Below the pieces are notes generated by a model. That model worked only from the letters and a program-made list of their open reading frames with translations. It ran no database searches and was not told the DNA's origin. The position numbers and the translations under genes were made by a program. Of a stretch of DNA of 64,000 nt, positions 9,238-18,250 are shown piece by piece; the stretch's first letter is position 1, and every line of letters begins with the position of its first letter. Location of the stretch: contig CAJUII010000002.1 of assembly GCA_910586405.1 (NCBI GenBank), positions 1 through 64,000 of the forward strand, in the 5' to 3' direction. This DNA is from an uncultured Lachnospiraceae bacterium (GTDB lineage: Bacteria > Bacillota > Clostridia > Lachnospirales > Lachnospiraceae).

Positions 9238-10296
9238 CTACTGGAAGAGTTTTTCATAGTCATACTGTAAATAATACTGTTTCTCCTGCGCAAAGCGTTC
9301 CATATAATTATCCACCGTCACCAGACCGTCCCCCGCGGCAATCCACTCAAGGATCATCGAATTGATATGCGACGCATAGTGCTCCTTGTCCCTATAGTTG
9401 TCCAGATTTGTTATTATATCATATTTGTCATGAAAATTATAGAGCTTTACGTTCGGACACTGCAAAAGCATCTTAGTAGCGATCAGTTCTGCCTCAAAAT
9501 AGTAGTTGATCATGCCCTCCCGAATCATAAAATCCCACCAGCAAATGCTGTACGGCGTATAGAACACATAAAACGTCGTGTCTGGATATTTTTGGACTAA
9601 ATCCACAAAATTCTGCTGGATATTCCCTGTCACCATCTCCACATCCGCCTGCGTCAGTCCCGGCGCCTCCTGCGCAGGGTCCTCCCAGCGGTCATAATTT
9701 GCCATCACATGCTCGTATCCGGTCGCCTTCTCCCACGAGGAGTATTCGTCAAAGGTCGTGCTCGGCATCCCGGCGATCGTGCGCAACAGATTGACCAGCA
9801 CGCCGTGATACCACACATTTTTGTTAAACACATATTGCACATCATTCAGAGGATTGTCATCATAGAGATATGTGGGATACCCCTCGTACTCTGTGTAGTC
9901 CTTATCGCGCAGGATGGCATTCGCATCCATCGTCCAGATTACCGTCTTTAACTCCGGTCTGCGCTTCAATGCCCTGTCAAGATTTTCTGACAGCTCTTTG
10001 TATCCCGCCCCGGAAAAGGTCTCCTTCACAGACTGGACGCCAAACAGCGCATCCGCCTCGCTTGTCTTGAAATTCTGTGCCATCGATGTCCCTGTAATGA
10101 TGGCATCATAGTCAAAATGTCTCGAGATTCCGTCATTGATGTACCGCTCATCATACAGGCGGTATGAGACGAAGGAAAACGGCTTGTGATAATGAAAATA
10201 AGGGTCAAATATCCAGAACACAAGCACCATCAGCAAGATACTCCCCAGCAATACAGCCATGCAGGCAATAAACCACTTCTTCGCTCCCGATTCCAT
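9238..10296 (-). CDS. SGNH-like membrane-anchored protein paired with MBOAT (AlgJ/AlgX-like role)
   Basis: A 352-residue protein with one N-terminal membrane anchor (residues 9-30) and an extracellular SGNH-type domain. The nucleophile block is ITGTSM (67-72, Ser71 in place of the GDS serine) and the distal Asp-His pair is DKEH (303-306). Such proteins sit beside MBOAT acyltransferases and are thought to take the acyl group and place it on extracellular polysaccharide, as AlgJ and AlgX do for alginate. It directly follows the MBOAT gene at 10332, 35 bases apart, with GGGAGG six bases before its ATG. Overall similarity to characterised hydrolases is low, and the call rests on the motif pair and the gene partner. 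Confidence 0.75.
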   Translation of the reverse strand: MESGAKKWFIACMAVLLGSILLMVLVFWIFDPYFHYHKPFSFVSYRLYDERYINDGISRHFDYDAIITGTSMAQNFKTSEADALFGVQSVKETFSGAGYKELSENLDRALKRRPELKTVIWTMDANAILRDKDYTEYEGYPTYLYDDNPLNDVQYVFNKNVWYHGVLVNLLRTIAGMPSTTFDEYSSWEKATGYEHVMANYDRWEDPAQEAPGLTQADVEMVTGNIQQNFVDLVQKYPDTTFYVFYTPYSICWWDFMIREGMINYYFEAELIATKMLLQCPNVKLYNFHDKYDIITNLDNYRDKEHYASHINSMILEWIAAGDGLVTVDNYMERFAQEKQYYLQYDYEKLFQ

Positions 10297-10331
10297 TTGC
10301 CGCCTCCCTTCCTTTATCTATCATGTCAGTA

Positions 10332-11792
10332 TCAAAAATTAAAATACAAAAACTCACTCACTTCCGACAGCGACAAGATACTCCAGATCAGGAGTCCCAC
10401 CGTCGTCGCGATGCGCCGAATGTTGTATCTGCCATCCGCCACTTTCTCCTGCGTGTTGCGCATCAACAGACACGCGCACACCAGCGCTGCGGCAAAAGCG
10501 GCAGGCGGCAGCCACGGACAAGCCTGTATCAGCGGGTCAAATCCAATCCAGCCAAGCAGCTTTACCTCCAGCAGCTTGTCAAAGACCTCCGCAAGCGCTG
10601 CATTCACTTTACCGTCTCCCATGACCCCCAAATTTTTTATCATCAAAAATCCCTGCTCCAGGGACGACGCACGAAACATACTCCATGCGACGCTGCAAAA
10701 GCAAAAGGTCAAAAACACCCTGAGCAAATGTGGAATCCGCCTAAGCAGCCGGTCAAAGAGACGGTCAAAGAGATTGCCAAGCCCATTTACCACGCCCCAC
10801 AGGATAAACGTCCAGTTCGCCCCATGCCAAATCCCGCTCACCAAAAACACGATCATGACATTGACATACGTCCGCACCGCTCCTTTTCTGCTGCCGCCAA
10901 GCGGGATGTAGACGTATTTCGTGAAAAAGCGCGTCAGCGTCATGTGCCATCTGTCCCAAAACTCCCGAATCGATGCCGCCTTATAAGGAGAATTGAAATT
11001 AATAGGCAGCACTACATTAAACATATAGCCAATTCCGTATGCCATGTCGCAGTATCCGCTGAAATCAAAATATATCTGAAGTGCGTAGCTCACCATCACC
11101 AGGATTGTGCTCACGCTGTTGAGCGCTTCCACGTTGGCATACCCGGCTGTCACCACCTTAGACAGGGTGTCCGCCACCAGCACCTTCTTTGCCATGCCCA
11201 GCGCAAAGGCATAAAGCCCTCTATTTAGATTTTCATATTGTATGTGATGGTTCTCCTGCGCCCGAAGCTGCGGTATCAGTTCATCATGGTACACAATAGG
11301 TCCCGCGATGAGCTGCGGAAAAAAGGACACATACGCGGCATACTCCAAAAAACTGTAGCGCGCGCAGTCACCCCTGTAGGAATCAATGACATACGAAATC
11401 TGCTGAAACGTATAGAAACTGATGCCCAGGGGAAGCGCAAGCCGCAAAAAATGATAGTCTGTATCCAGCACTGCATTGACATTCTCTATAAAAAAGTCAT
11501 AATACTTAAAATAAAACAGTATCCCTAGATTATAGAGCAATCCTACGAGCAGACAAGACCGCCGCCACACACCGCCAGTCTTATCCATGAGTCTGACCAG
11601 CAGATAATTCACCAGAATGCTCACAATCAACATAATGAGATATTCAAAACTGTTGTATCCATAAAATACCATAGACATCAGGGTCAGATATCCAAGCGCC
11701 GCCGACTTCCATCCCAGACGGTGCAGTCCATAATAGCCAAGCACCACCAGCGGAAAAAACATAAAAACAAATATATACGAATTAAAAAGCAT
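10332..11792 (-). CDS. MBOAT family O-acyltransferase (AlgI/DltB-like)
   Basis: A 486-residue membrane-bound O-acyltransferase that would move an acyl group across the membrane for esterification of a glycan. It has about eleven membrane segments. The MBOAT core carries FDFSGYCDMAYGIG (243-256), FWDRWHMTLT (His283) and the invariant catalytic histidine in SGIWHGANWTFILWG (His323). AAGGAG five bases upstream supports the ATG at 11792. The next gene downstream encodes an SGNH-like partner, and a second such pair lies at 29107 and 27831. Expected substrates are acyl thioesters or acyl carriers and a sugar hydroxyl; D-alanine transfer is unlikely because no dlt genes are present. Confidence 0.9.
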   Translation of the reverse strand: MLFNSYIFVFMFFPLVVLGYYGLHRLGWKSAALGYLTLMSMVFYGYNSFEYLIMLIVSILVNYLLVRLMDKTGGVWRRSCLLVGLLYNLGILFYFKYYDFFIENVNAVLDTDYHFLRLALPLGISFYTFQQISYVIDSYRGDCARYSFLEYAAYVSFFPQLIAGPIVYHDELIPQLRAQENHHIQYENLNRGLYAFALGMAKKVLVADTLSKVVTAGYANVEALNSVSTILVMVSYALQIYFDFSGYCDMAYGIGYMFNVVLPINFNSPYKAASIREFWDRWHMTLTRFFTKYVYIPLGGSRKGAVRTYVNVMIVFLVSGIWHGANWTFILWGVVNGLGNLFDRLFDRLLRRIPHLLRVFLTFCFCSVAWSMFRASSLEQGFLMIKNLGVMGDGKVNAALAEVFDKLLEVKLLGWIGFDPLIQACPWLPPAAFAAALVCACLLMRNTQEKVADGRYNIRRIATTVGLLIWSILSLSEVSEFLYFNF

Positions 11793-11801
11793 AGCCGCTC
11801 C

Positions 11802-12809
11802 TTATTGTCTCAGTGGAATCACGAGCTTCTCGTAGAGCTGTACCGCCAGCGCATACAAGCCGGGCGAAAACAAAAACAGTCTTCTGCGCAGCCTGTCCCC
11901 GCGCGCGACAATCCCGCTGGCATAAATCCTGTCCATCTCGTCTTTATCCGCCTTGATCTCTGTCACAAGCCTCGATGCCGTCTCTCTATGATTGCTGTTT
12001 CTGGCATCCATGTAATAAAATAAAAGCCGTCTCTGAAAAGCGTATGCCGCAAGGTCCGCCATCCGGGGTGAAACCATTTCCCGAATACAAGCGATGTGTT
12101 CGCGCCAAAAAGGCAGCTCATCGCCGAACATCCGCTCCGCGCGCGACGCGTTCATGATGCTGCCCACCCGGTCGAGCACATAGTGATACAGACATCTGTC
12201 AAGATACACCGCCCGCTCCAGACGGCAGAAAGCGCGCGTCGTGTACATGATATCCTCCGAGTTTCTCCCTTTGGGAAACAGCATCCCTTCGATGAGTTCT
12301 CTCTGAAAAAGCTTGCTCCACACCGAGTTGTAGATAATATAGTCCTCGTGCCCGCTGATGTAGATCTTGAGCAGCTCCTCTCTGGTTAAGGGCACCACAC
12401 TGCCATTCCCGCCCGCCTCAGTCCTATCCTTGTACTCCTGAAAATACCTGCACACCGCAAGCTGTGCATGATTATCCACACATGCCCTGTACATGGATGC
12501 ATACATGTCCGGCTCAATCCAGTCATCGCTGTCCACATAGCCGATGTAGGCGCCCTCCGCCAGCATAAGCCCCGCATTTCTCGCATCCGACAGCCCGCCG
12601 TTTGGCTTGTGCAGGACTTTGACGCGGCTGTCCTTTTCCGCGTATGCGTCACATTTTGCTGATGATGCATCGGTCGAGCCGTCATCGACCAGTATGACTT
12701 CCAGATTTTGATGGGTCTGCGTCAAAATCGAGTGCATACATCTGTCCAGATATGCCTCAACATTGTATACCGGGACGATGATCGATATCAAATCCTCATT
12801 TCTATTCAT
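11802..12809 (-). CDS. Glycosyltransferase family 2
   Basis: A typical GT2 enzyme of 335 residues with a GT-A domain over the first 220 residues. It opens with LISIIVPVYNVEAYLDRCM, has LVDDGSTDAS (nucleotide binding, near residue 40), KPNGGLSDARNAG and YVDSDDWIEPDM (metal-binding DxD equivalent, near 93). The C-terminal third is helical and membrane-associated in appearance. The start is ATG at 12809, where GGAG lies five bases upstream; longer in-frame starts up to 12836 lack such a site. It is flanked by a GT11 gene upstream and an MBOAT gene downstream. Family assignment is firm. The sugar is unknown, though EpsJ/CpsJ-type enzymes of this group often transfer Glc, Gal or GlcNAc. Confidence 0.9.
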   Translation of the reverse strand: MNRNEDLISIIVPVYNVEAYLDRCMHSILTQTHQNLEVILVDDGSTDASSAKCDAYAEKDSRVKVLHKPNGGLSDARNAGLMLAEGAYIGYVDSDDWIEPDMYASMYRACVDNHAQLAVCRYFQEYKDRTEAGGNGSVVPLTREELLKIYISGHEDYIIYNSVWSKLFQRELIEGMLFPKGRNSEDIMYTTRAFCRLERAVYLDRCLYHYVLDRVGSIMNASRAERMFGDELPFWREHIACIREMVSPRMADLAAYAFQRRLLFYYMDARNSNHRETASRLVTEIKADKDEMDRIYASGIVARGDRLRRRLFLFSPGLYALAVQLYEKLVIPLRQ

Positions 12810-12823
12810 ATTATCTCCATCCA

Positions 12824-13726
12824 TTACATTTCGCACACGTTTCCGTCCGCGTCCATCAACACCCAGCCCTGCCAGTATGCACAGGCCGTCTGTGCGTCCA
12901 GCGTCTCATAATTGTCATGATGCAATGGGCGTATCATAATCTTGTCCGGGTGCCCGTTGAGCCGCGCGCCCCAGATGCTAAAGGTACTGTTCGCACAGAT
13001 ATTGTGACGGCAGTGACGCATCAGCGCCATATCCTGCATGCTCTCCCTGCCTGTATTCCAGTCCACAACATGCATGTTCTCCTGACAGTAGTGCGCTTTT
13101 GCATACGCGGGGTCGTCCGAAAAAATATAGAACACCGGGCGCTCCACGCGCTCTGTAATGTAGCGGATGGCACTCTCATAGTATGCGTCGGTGCAGATAC
13201 CCATATACCGTTTTCCATCTGCCACGGTGAGATAATCCTTCCGCCGAATATGGATACTCACAGCATTTTCTTCTGCCATCGCCCGAAGAACCTCTGCGGT
13301 TCTCGGATTGCGGCTCTCTGGAAACGTAATTTTTTCCTGCAACAATGGAATGATATCTGCATAGTACTTTTCACAGCCCCAGAATCCGTACAGATACACA
13401 TCATCCATCTCATAAATCTCAGGCATATATGCCGCACGCTCACGGACAGTTCTGTCCTTTCTGCCTGTGAGTTTCCGCCGTATTCTGTCCGCTGGCTTCA
13501 TGCTGTTGTCCAGAAAACGCTGCCGTTCCTCCATGGTACAGACTTCATATTGAAGCGCCTCCAGCCACTCCAGCTCCAGCGGCCGCCATTCCCGCTCCTC
13601 GCCCGCCGCTTCCTTGTACGCGTACAAATCCAGTTTGACATGTTTGCCGAGCGATCTCAGTTTCTCATAGAGTGCATACTGATATAGCTGATTGCCAAGC
13701 CCCCCCATGACATGTATGATAATCAT
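12824..13726 (-). CDS. Alpha-1,2-fucosyltransferase-like, GT11 (canonical motifs)
   Basis: A 300-residue GT11 enzyme that would add fucose, or a similar 6-deoxyhexose, from a GDP donor. The N-terminal motif MGGLGNQLYQYALY (residues 7-20) and the donor-binding motif HIRRKDY (159-165) are intact. The third motif NSTFSIWGARLNG is also present. GGGAGG five bases before the ATG at 13726 decides the start; longer reading upstream would run far into the previous gene. ATGA at 13723-13726 shares bases with the stop of the polytopic gene, giving classic translational coupling. No GDP-fucose synthesis genes (gmd, fcl) are visible in the window, so they would have to be elsewhere. Confidence 0.88.
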   Translation of the reverse strand: MIIIHVMGGLGNQLYQYALYEKLRSLGKHVKLDLYAYKEAAGEEREWRPLELEWLEALQYEVCTMEERQRFLDNSMKPADRIRRKLTGRKDRTVRERAAYMPEIYEMDDVYLYGFWGCEKYYADIIPLLQEKITFPESRNPRTAEVLRAMAEENAVSIHIRRKDYLTVADGKRYMGICTDAYYESAIRYITERVERPVFYIFSDDPAYAKAHYCQENMHVVDWNTGRESMQDMALMRHCRHNICANSTFSIWGARLNGHPDKIMIRPLHHDNYETLDAQTACAYWQGWVLMDADGNVCEM

Positions 13727-15054
13727 GAAAACCTCCCGTTCCGCTGCCCGCGCTGTGAAAATCCTGCGTCTGCTGTCCTGTAGAGCCGCGCACAGATACA
13801 CATGCCGGCAAACACTGTGGTCATAAGCCCTCTGAAAGTAAACCAGTGGTGTTCATAGGAGTGCTGACCGGCAAGCGCATACCACACAAATGGCATCAAG
13901 GCGATCAACATAAACGGAATGGCATCTATACACACATCTGCAAGCTGGCGCCTGCTTCTGAAAATCCCCACAAAGAACAGCACCATACCAAGCGCAATCA
14001 AAATCAGATACGGCCTCTCAAAATAAAATTCCACATTGCGCCTCCATGTGTCCAGCACCGTGATGCGCTCTCCATTCTGCGTGTGCGATGCGCGCATCAA
14101 AATCTGTGACAGCGCATTGGCGATGACATTATCCTTTAACACCAGCGTGCTGAGTATCCACTTTCCAGCCCACATCGCGCCATAGCCAAAGCACCAGCTC
14201 ACCGAACAGTCGAGGATCGTTCGAACCTTCGTCCAGGAATCTCTGTCCGCTTCAAGCAGCAGGATACAGACCAGAGGCATGCCGAGGCTGGCAACCGGAT
14301 ACGTCAGCAGATCAAAATAGCTCGCGCACATGCCAATCATCTGAAAATAGAGCGCGATAGCGTTTTTGTCCGCGATCCAATCATATGCCCTAAGCAGCAC
14401 CAGCACAGAGATGTTCGTCAGATAAAAAATCACCGAAAACTGTATGGAGAGCGGAAGCACAACCGGCATCATAAAGAGCACAGACAACACATATCCCCAC
14501 GCTTCTCCCTCGCAGCCCATATTGAAGATAGTACAAAAGATGCCAAATACGAGAAGCAGCTCAACCACAGTATTCAAAACACGCAGATCAGCATAGTCAA
14601 ACAACAGTAAAAAAGGCTTTAACAGCACCAAATAGCCATGCCAGTATCTCGTGTAGTCCACCTCGCGGTATCCCTGCTCCCTGTCCAGATAACGCACCAG
14701 TCCATCGAGCGGCCCCGCGCCGTAGTCCGCGCTGGTGCACGCCAGCGCCTGCTTCCACACAGGGCGCGCGCTGTCGTAGACCGCATTCCCCATCATCCAC
14801 GAGTCCGTGTAATTGTCCAACTGTGTGCTGACAACACCTGGAATGACTCGGTGATACTCGCGCTCTTCTGCCAGAATCCCCGCCGACGCCGCCAGATTTG
14901 CCTGCATCGGTCCTGTCGGGAGCAGGTATGCGAGCACAAGCAGCCCATAGCCTGCCGCGATGCCTGCAGCCAGCCATTTCACTGCCCTGCCTATATGCAT
15001 CCTGAAATTTTTTGTTGTCCTGCTTTTTGCATACCTTCGCCGCACCGCTTTCAT
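13723..15054 (-). CDS. Polytopic membrane protein of unknown function (GT-C-like topology)
   Basis: I do not recognise a named family. The 443-residue product has a basic N-terminus (KAVRRRYAKSRTTKNF), a membrane anchor at about residues 28-47, a soluble external loop of about 100 residues, then eight or nine membrane segments. The first loop contains NYTDSWMMGNAVYD and REVDYTRYWHGYLV, acidic and aromatic stretches like the catalytic loop of GT-C transferases. GGAG directly abuts the ATG at 15054, so GTG at 15045 (nine-base spacing) may be the true start. It overlaps the GT11 gene by four bases and follows the GT39-like gene. A role in transferring a lipid-linked sugar is an inference from topology and context. 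Confidence 0.6.
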   Translation of the reverse strand: MKAVRRRYAKSRTTKNFRMHIGRAVKWLAAGIAAGYGLLVLAYLLPTGPMQANLAASAGILAEEREYHRVIPGVVSTQLDNYTDSWMMGNAVYDSARPVWKQALACTSADYGAGPLDGLVRYLDREQGYREVDYTRYWHGYLVLLKPFLLLFDYADLRVLNTVVELLLVFGIFCTIFNMGCEGEAWGYVLSVLFMMPVVLPLSIQFSVIFYLTNISVLVLLRAYDWIADKNAIALYFQMIGMCASYFDLLTYPVASLGMPLVCILLLEADRDSWTKVRTILDCSVSWCFGYGAMWAGKWILSTLVLKDNVIANALSQILMRASHTQNGERITVLDTWRRNVEFYFERPYLILIALGMVLFFVGIFRSRRQLADVCIDAIPFMLIALMPFVWYALAGQHSYEHHWFTFRGLMTTVFAGMCICARLYRTADAGFSQRGQRNGRFS

Positions 15055-15095
15055 CTCCTTTACTGTCTGACTCGTCCTCTTGTTTTTATTACAGA

Positions 15096-16673
15096 CTAAG
15101 AATCGGTTTCATCTCTTTTTAAATAATAGAGCTTTGCATTGATATCCACAATAGGCTCCACCTTGTATCCAAGCTCCACAAACGTGTCCACAAACGCATT
15201 CCACTGCCCCGTTACCAGATACAGCGCATCCGGCATCTGACTGTCATACACTTTCTCCAGATATGTCTTCCAGATCTGTGTATCTGTCGCAGCGTATGTC
15301 TCCACCTCGTCATTGTAGAGAATCTGCTCCCACTGCGATTCCTCATACTGCGCATCGTGCGTGAAGTAGTACACAAAACCATACCGCTGGTGAAAATCCA
15401 ACATCGTCGGAACCTCGTAGCCGTCACGCGCATACCATTCTTGAACAACTCTGCGCAAATCCATCTTCGCCCAGTGACAGCTAATGCGGTAATCCCCATA
15501 AACACAATACACAATACCTGCGATGATAAGTCCTGTCTGCACCAACCGCGACAGCACGGGAACACGGCTTTGCCGCAGAATCATCACCAGCTCATACAGG
15601 CACACCGCAATCAGCACAAACCACAGCGGGAACAGAAACATATTATAGCGGTTTCCATACCATCCATAGGCATAAATATTGAGCTTGGTAATGATATAGT
15701 ACAACAGATAGACCGCAATGTTGCAGTAAACATAGATGCGGATAACTTTCCGCGCGGTAAGAACTGTCACAAACACCACGATGAGCGCAAGAACGATCAT
15801 TGCCGCTATGATCAGCCACCATATTTTCTCCCAATCCCTGTCCATGTCGATCGCACACCACTTGAACACGCACATAATGCTATTCAGAAAATCGCCAAAA
15901 ATGCTGCCGCGCTCGATGATAATCTTCTGCTTTGAAAAAAGAGTGGAGACTTGGTTTGCGGACTGAGGTATCATAAAAAACCATAGGAGCACAAAGCCCC
16001 CTGCTGCGCCAGCTGCCGCAAACGAAAGCAGGCTCCCCCAAAAACTGCGCCATTCTTTTTCCCGCGCTGTCATCACCAGAATGCTGATTCCAAAAGGCAC
16101 CACGACAAACACCGCGCCATAATGCGTAAACACAGACAGCACACACAAGATTGTAAATACTGCCAGGCGCCCAACGCTTCGTCGCTCACACAGAAGAAAC
16201 CACACATAGAGCAGCCAAAACAAGAACATGAGCAGCACTGCATACTCCGATGCTTCCTTCATATAGTACATAAGAATATAGATACTCGAATAAATGACAA
16301 CACAAAAAGCCGCCATATAGCGGTCACAAAGCTTTCTAATCACAAAATAAAGTCCGAGCGCAGCGGCAAAGCCAAACACAACACTCGAAAAGCGGAACCA
16401 CCACTCTCCCTCACTCACCTGAAGCCATAGACACATAATCCAGTTATACAACGGCGGCTGCTGCTGTATCCTCACCATGCGCTCGTACATCGTATCATAC
16501 GCTGTCACGCCTCTGATGGCGCCCCTGACAGGCAGAGAACAATAAAACTCCATCGCCTCATCCTGCCAGATCGGGGCTTCTGTCAGCTTGTACAACGCCA
16601 TAATCCAGTAGTAAACAAATGCCACACCTGCCGTCACCCATTCCGGCAGACACACTTTTTGTGCTATTCTCAT
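15096..16673 (-). CDS. GT39/ArnT-like glycosyltransferase (PMT_2 type)
   Basis: A 525-residue membrane transferase resembling the GT39 and ArnT group, which use polyprenyl-phosphate monosaccharides and act on the external face. The first external loop has the expected acidic motif EAPIWQDEAMEFYC close to the first membrane segment, then QQQPPLYNWIMCLW and GEWWFRFSSVVFG, both standard in PMT_2 proteins. About eleven membrane segments follow, then a soluble C-terminal domain of about 110 residues. ATG at 16673 has GGAG six bases upstream and is preferred to ATG at 16712, which has none. It lies directly after the radical SAM gene. The lipid-linked donor it needs might come from the UbiA-type enzyme at 24926 or from a polyprenyl-phosphate sugar synthase elsewhere. 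Confidence 0.8.
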   Translation of the reverse strand: MRIAQKVCLPEWVTAGVAFVYYWIMALYKLTEAPIWQDEAMEFYCSLPVRGAIRGVTAYDTMYERMVRIQQQPPLYNWIMCLWLQVSEGEWWFRFSSVVFGFAAALGLYFVIRKLCDRYMAAFCVVIYSSIYILMYYMKEASEYAVLLMFLFWLLYVWFLLCERRSVGRLAVFTILCVLSVFTHYGAVFVVVPFGISILVMTAREKEWRSFWGSLLSFAAAGAAGGFVLLWFFMIPQSANQVSTLFSKQKIIIERGSIFGDFLNSIMCVFKWCAIDMDRDWEKIWWLIIAAMIVLALIVVFVTVLTARKVIRIYVYCNIAVYLLYYIITKLNIYAYGWYGNRYNMFLFPLWFVLIAVCLYELVMILRQSRVPVLSRLVQTGLIIAGIVYCVYGDYRISCHWAKMDLRRVVQEWYARDGYEVPTMLDFHQRYGFVYYFTHDAQYEESQWEQILYNDEVETYAATDTQIWKTYLEKVYDSQMPDALYLVTGQWNAFVDTFVELGYKVEPIVDINAKLYYLKRDETDS

Positions 16674-16713
16674 ACAATGCTCCGAAAATGAATTTTTGAA
16701 TGAATCATCCATC

Positions 16714-18162
16714 CTATTTAAACAAATTGACCACCAGTTTCAACCCATACTTGGCATACTGTATAAAGATGCCTGGGTCTTTGACGCAGTCCCCCATCCT
16801 TCTGATAATATATTTAGGTCTCAGATAAAAGCTCAGCAATATATTTTTGCGAAGCTTCATGACCTCCTCGAGTGTCAAATGTTTGGTCCCCTTGGTGCTG
16901 GAATGGAAGAAATCACTGCCAAGCACGGACTTCTCCAACAGCTTCTCCTCCTTGCAGGTCTCATACATCGGAGTCCCATAAAATGGCAGCGCGATCGTGA
17001 CCTCAATAAAATCAGGGTCCGTCTCCATCACAAGCTTTTTGGTCAAAAGAATATCCTCTCTTGTCTCCCACGGAAAGCCGATCACAAAATAGCCCCAAAA
17101 CTTTAGGCCTACTTCCTTGCACCATCTCGCCGCCTGGCGGTTCTCCTCAACCGTCGTGCCCTTGCGCATGGTCTTTAGCATCTCGTCGCTGCCGGACTCA
17201 AAGCCAAACGCCACCAGAAAGCATCCTGCCTTCTTCATCAGTTCTAGCGTCTCCTTGCTGAGCGGCCGCACGCGCGAGTTCGCTGTAAACTCGATCTTGC
17301 CGTAAATCCTTGAACCGATGATCAGCTCGCACATCTCCTTCACCCACGCCGGATTGATTGTGAAGGTATCTGCCTTGAAAAAGAAATTGCGGATATGATG
17401 CTTCTCGTAGCACTCAATCATTTCGTCGAGTACATTCTGCGGACTTCTAAAACGCACGCGCTTGCCGGAAATCTCCGGTGTCAGGCAGAACACACACTGG
17501 CTCGGACACCCCCTGGCCGTCTGAATTGTCGCCATTGGCTCCTTTGTGTCCGGGCGTATATACAGCTCATTTCGCATCAGCTCCCGCGCCGGAAACGGCT
17601 GTGCATCCAAATCATCGTCCCACACATGAAAGCGCGTAGGAATCATCCTGCCGTCTTTATCCTTATATAAAATATTATTGATCTCTTCAGGTTTTCCAAT
17701 CCCCTTAAAGCAATAATCTGCTATTTTTCCGATGCAGAAATCAATCTCACCGCCAATCAGATAATCCACATTCGACAGATCAAGCATATCGAGCATCGCC
17801 TGCTCCGGCGCATAGAACAGCGCACCTTTTAACACGACAACAGGATGATACCGCTCGCTCAGCTCATTCACGACCTTAATGTCGTCAAAGATGGTCGTGT
17901 TGGTGATACTCATCATGATCATATCCGGCTTGAATGCCTCCATGTCCTTTAAGAGCACGTCAAAGGTGTCGCCCTGTGTCTGATAGTCCTGAAGCTTTAC
18001 CTCATAGCCGTCTCGCATCAAGATTGCCGCCGCGTAGCCTAAGTCATTGCAGGCGCGCATCGCCTGTGCCGAACCGTCATCAATGTTCTGCTGACAGCGG
18101 TCCTCCCCTCTCTGAAAAAGCGCCCCTGGCGGGTAAAACAGCAATACTCTTTTCTTACTCAT
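16714..18162 (-). CDS. B12-binding-domain radical SAM enzyme
   Basis: A 482-residue class B radical SAM protein with an N-terminal Rossmann-like cobalamin-binding type domain (about 1-180) and a radical SAM barrel (about 205-440). The cluster-binding motif is CPSQCVFC (Cys219, Cys223, Cys226). Other typical segments are ARGCPSQC, FFFKADTFTIN, GFESGSDEMLKTMRKG and GYFVIGFPWET. Relatives include methyltransferases such as those in hopanoid, antibiotic and lipid modification. A histidine cobalamin ligand (DxHxxG) is not evident in the N-domain, so B12 dependence is uncertain. AAGGA upstream supports the ATG. Its place between polytopic glycan genes suggests methylation or another radical change of a sugar or lipid carrier, but this is inference. 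Confidence 0.85.
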   Translation of the reverse strand: MSKKRVLLFYPPGALFQRGEDRCQQNIDDGSAQAMRACNDLGYAAAILMRDGYEVKLQDYQTQGDTFDVLLKDMEAFKPDMIMMSITNTTIFDDIKVVNELSERYHPVVVLKGALFYAPEQAMLDMLDLSNVDYLIGGEIDFCIGKIADYCFKGIGKPEEINNILYKDKDGRMIPTRFHVWDDDLDAQPFPARELMRNELYIRPDTKEPMATIQTARGCPSQCVFCLTPEISGKRVRFRSPQNVLDEMIECYEKHHIRNFFFKADTFTINPAWVKEMCELIIGSRIYGKIEFTANSRVRPLSKETLELMKKAGCFLVAFGFESGSDEMLKTMRKGTTVEENRQAARWCKEVGLKFWGYFVIGFPWETREDILLTKKLVMETDPDFIEVTIALPFYGTPMYETCKEEKLLEKSVLGSDFFHSSTKGTKHLTLEEVMKLRKNILLSFYLRPKYIIRRMGDCVKDPGIFIQYAKYGLKLVVNLFK

Positions 18163-18250
18163 ATCTATCGTTTCCTTTCAATATACTCTACAGAATTGTC
18201 AAGAGATCCCTTGTGTGAAAACGTTGTATAAACGCTCAACCGCTGTGACT

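Noticed and set aside
10186..11228. Two long plus-strand open frames (241 and 301 codons) opposite the first MBOAT gene
   Set aside because: Both are antisense to an MBOAT gene with intact catalytic motifs; they are rich in His, Arg and Pro and show no known fold or start signal.
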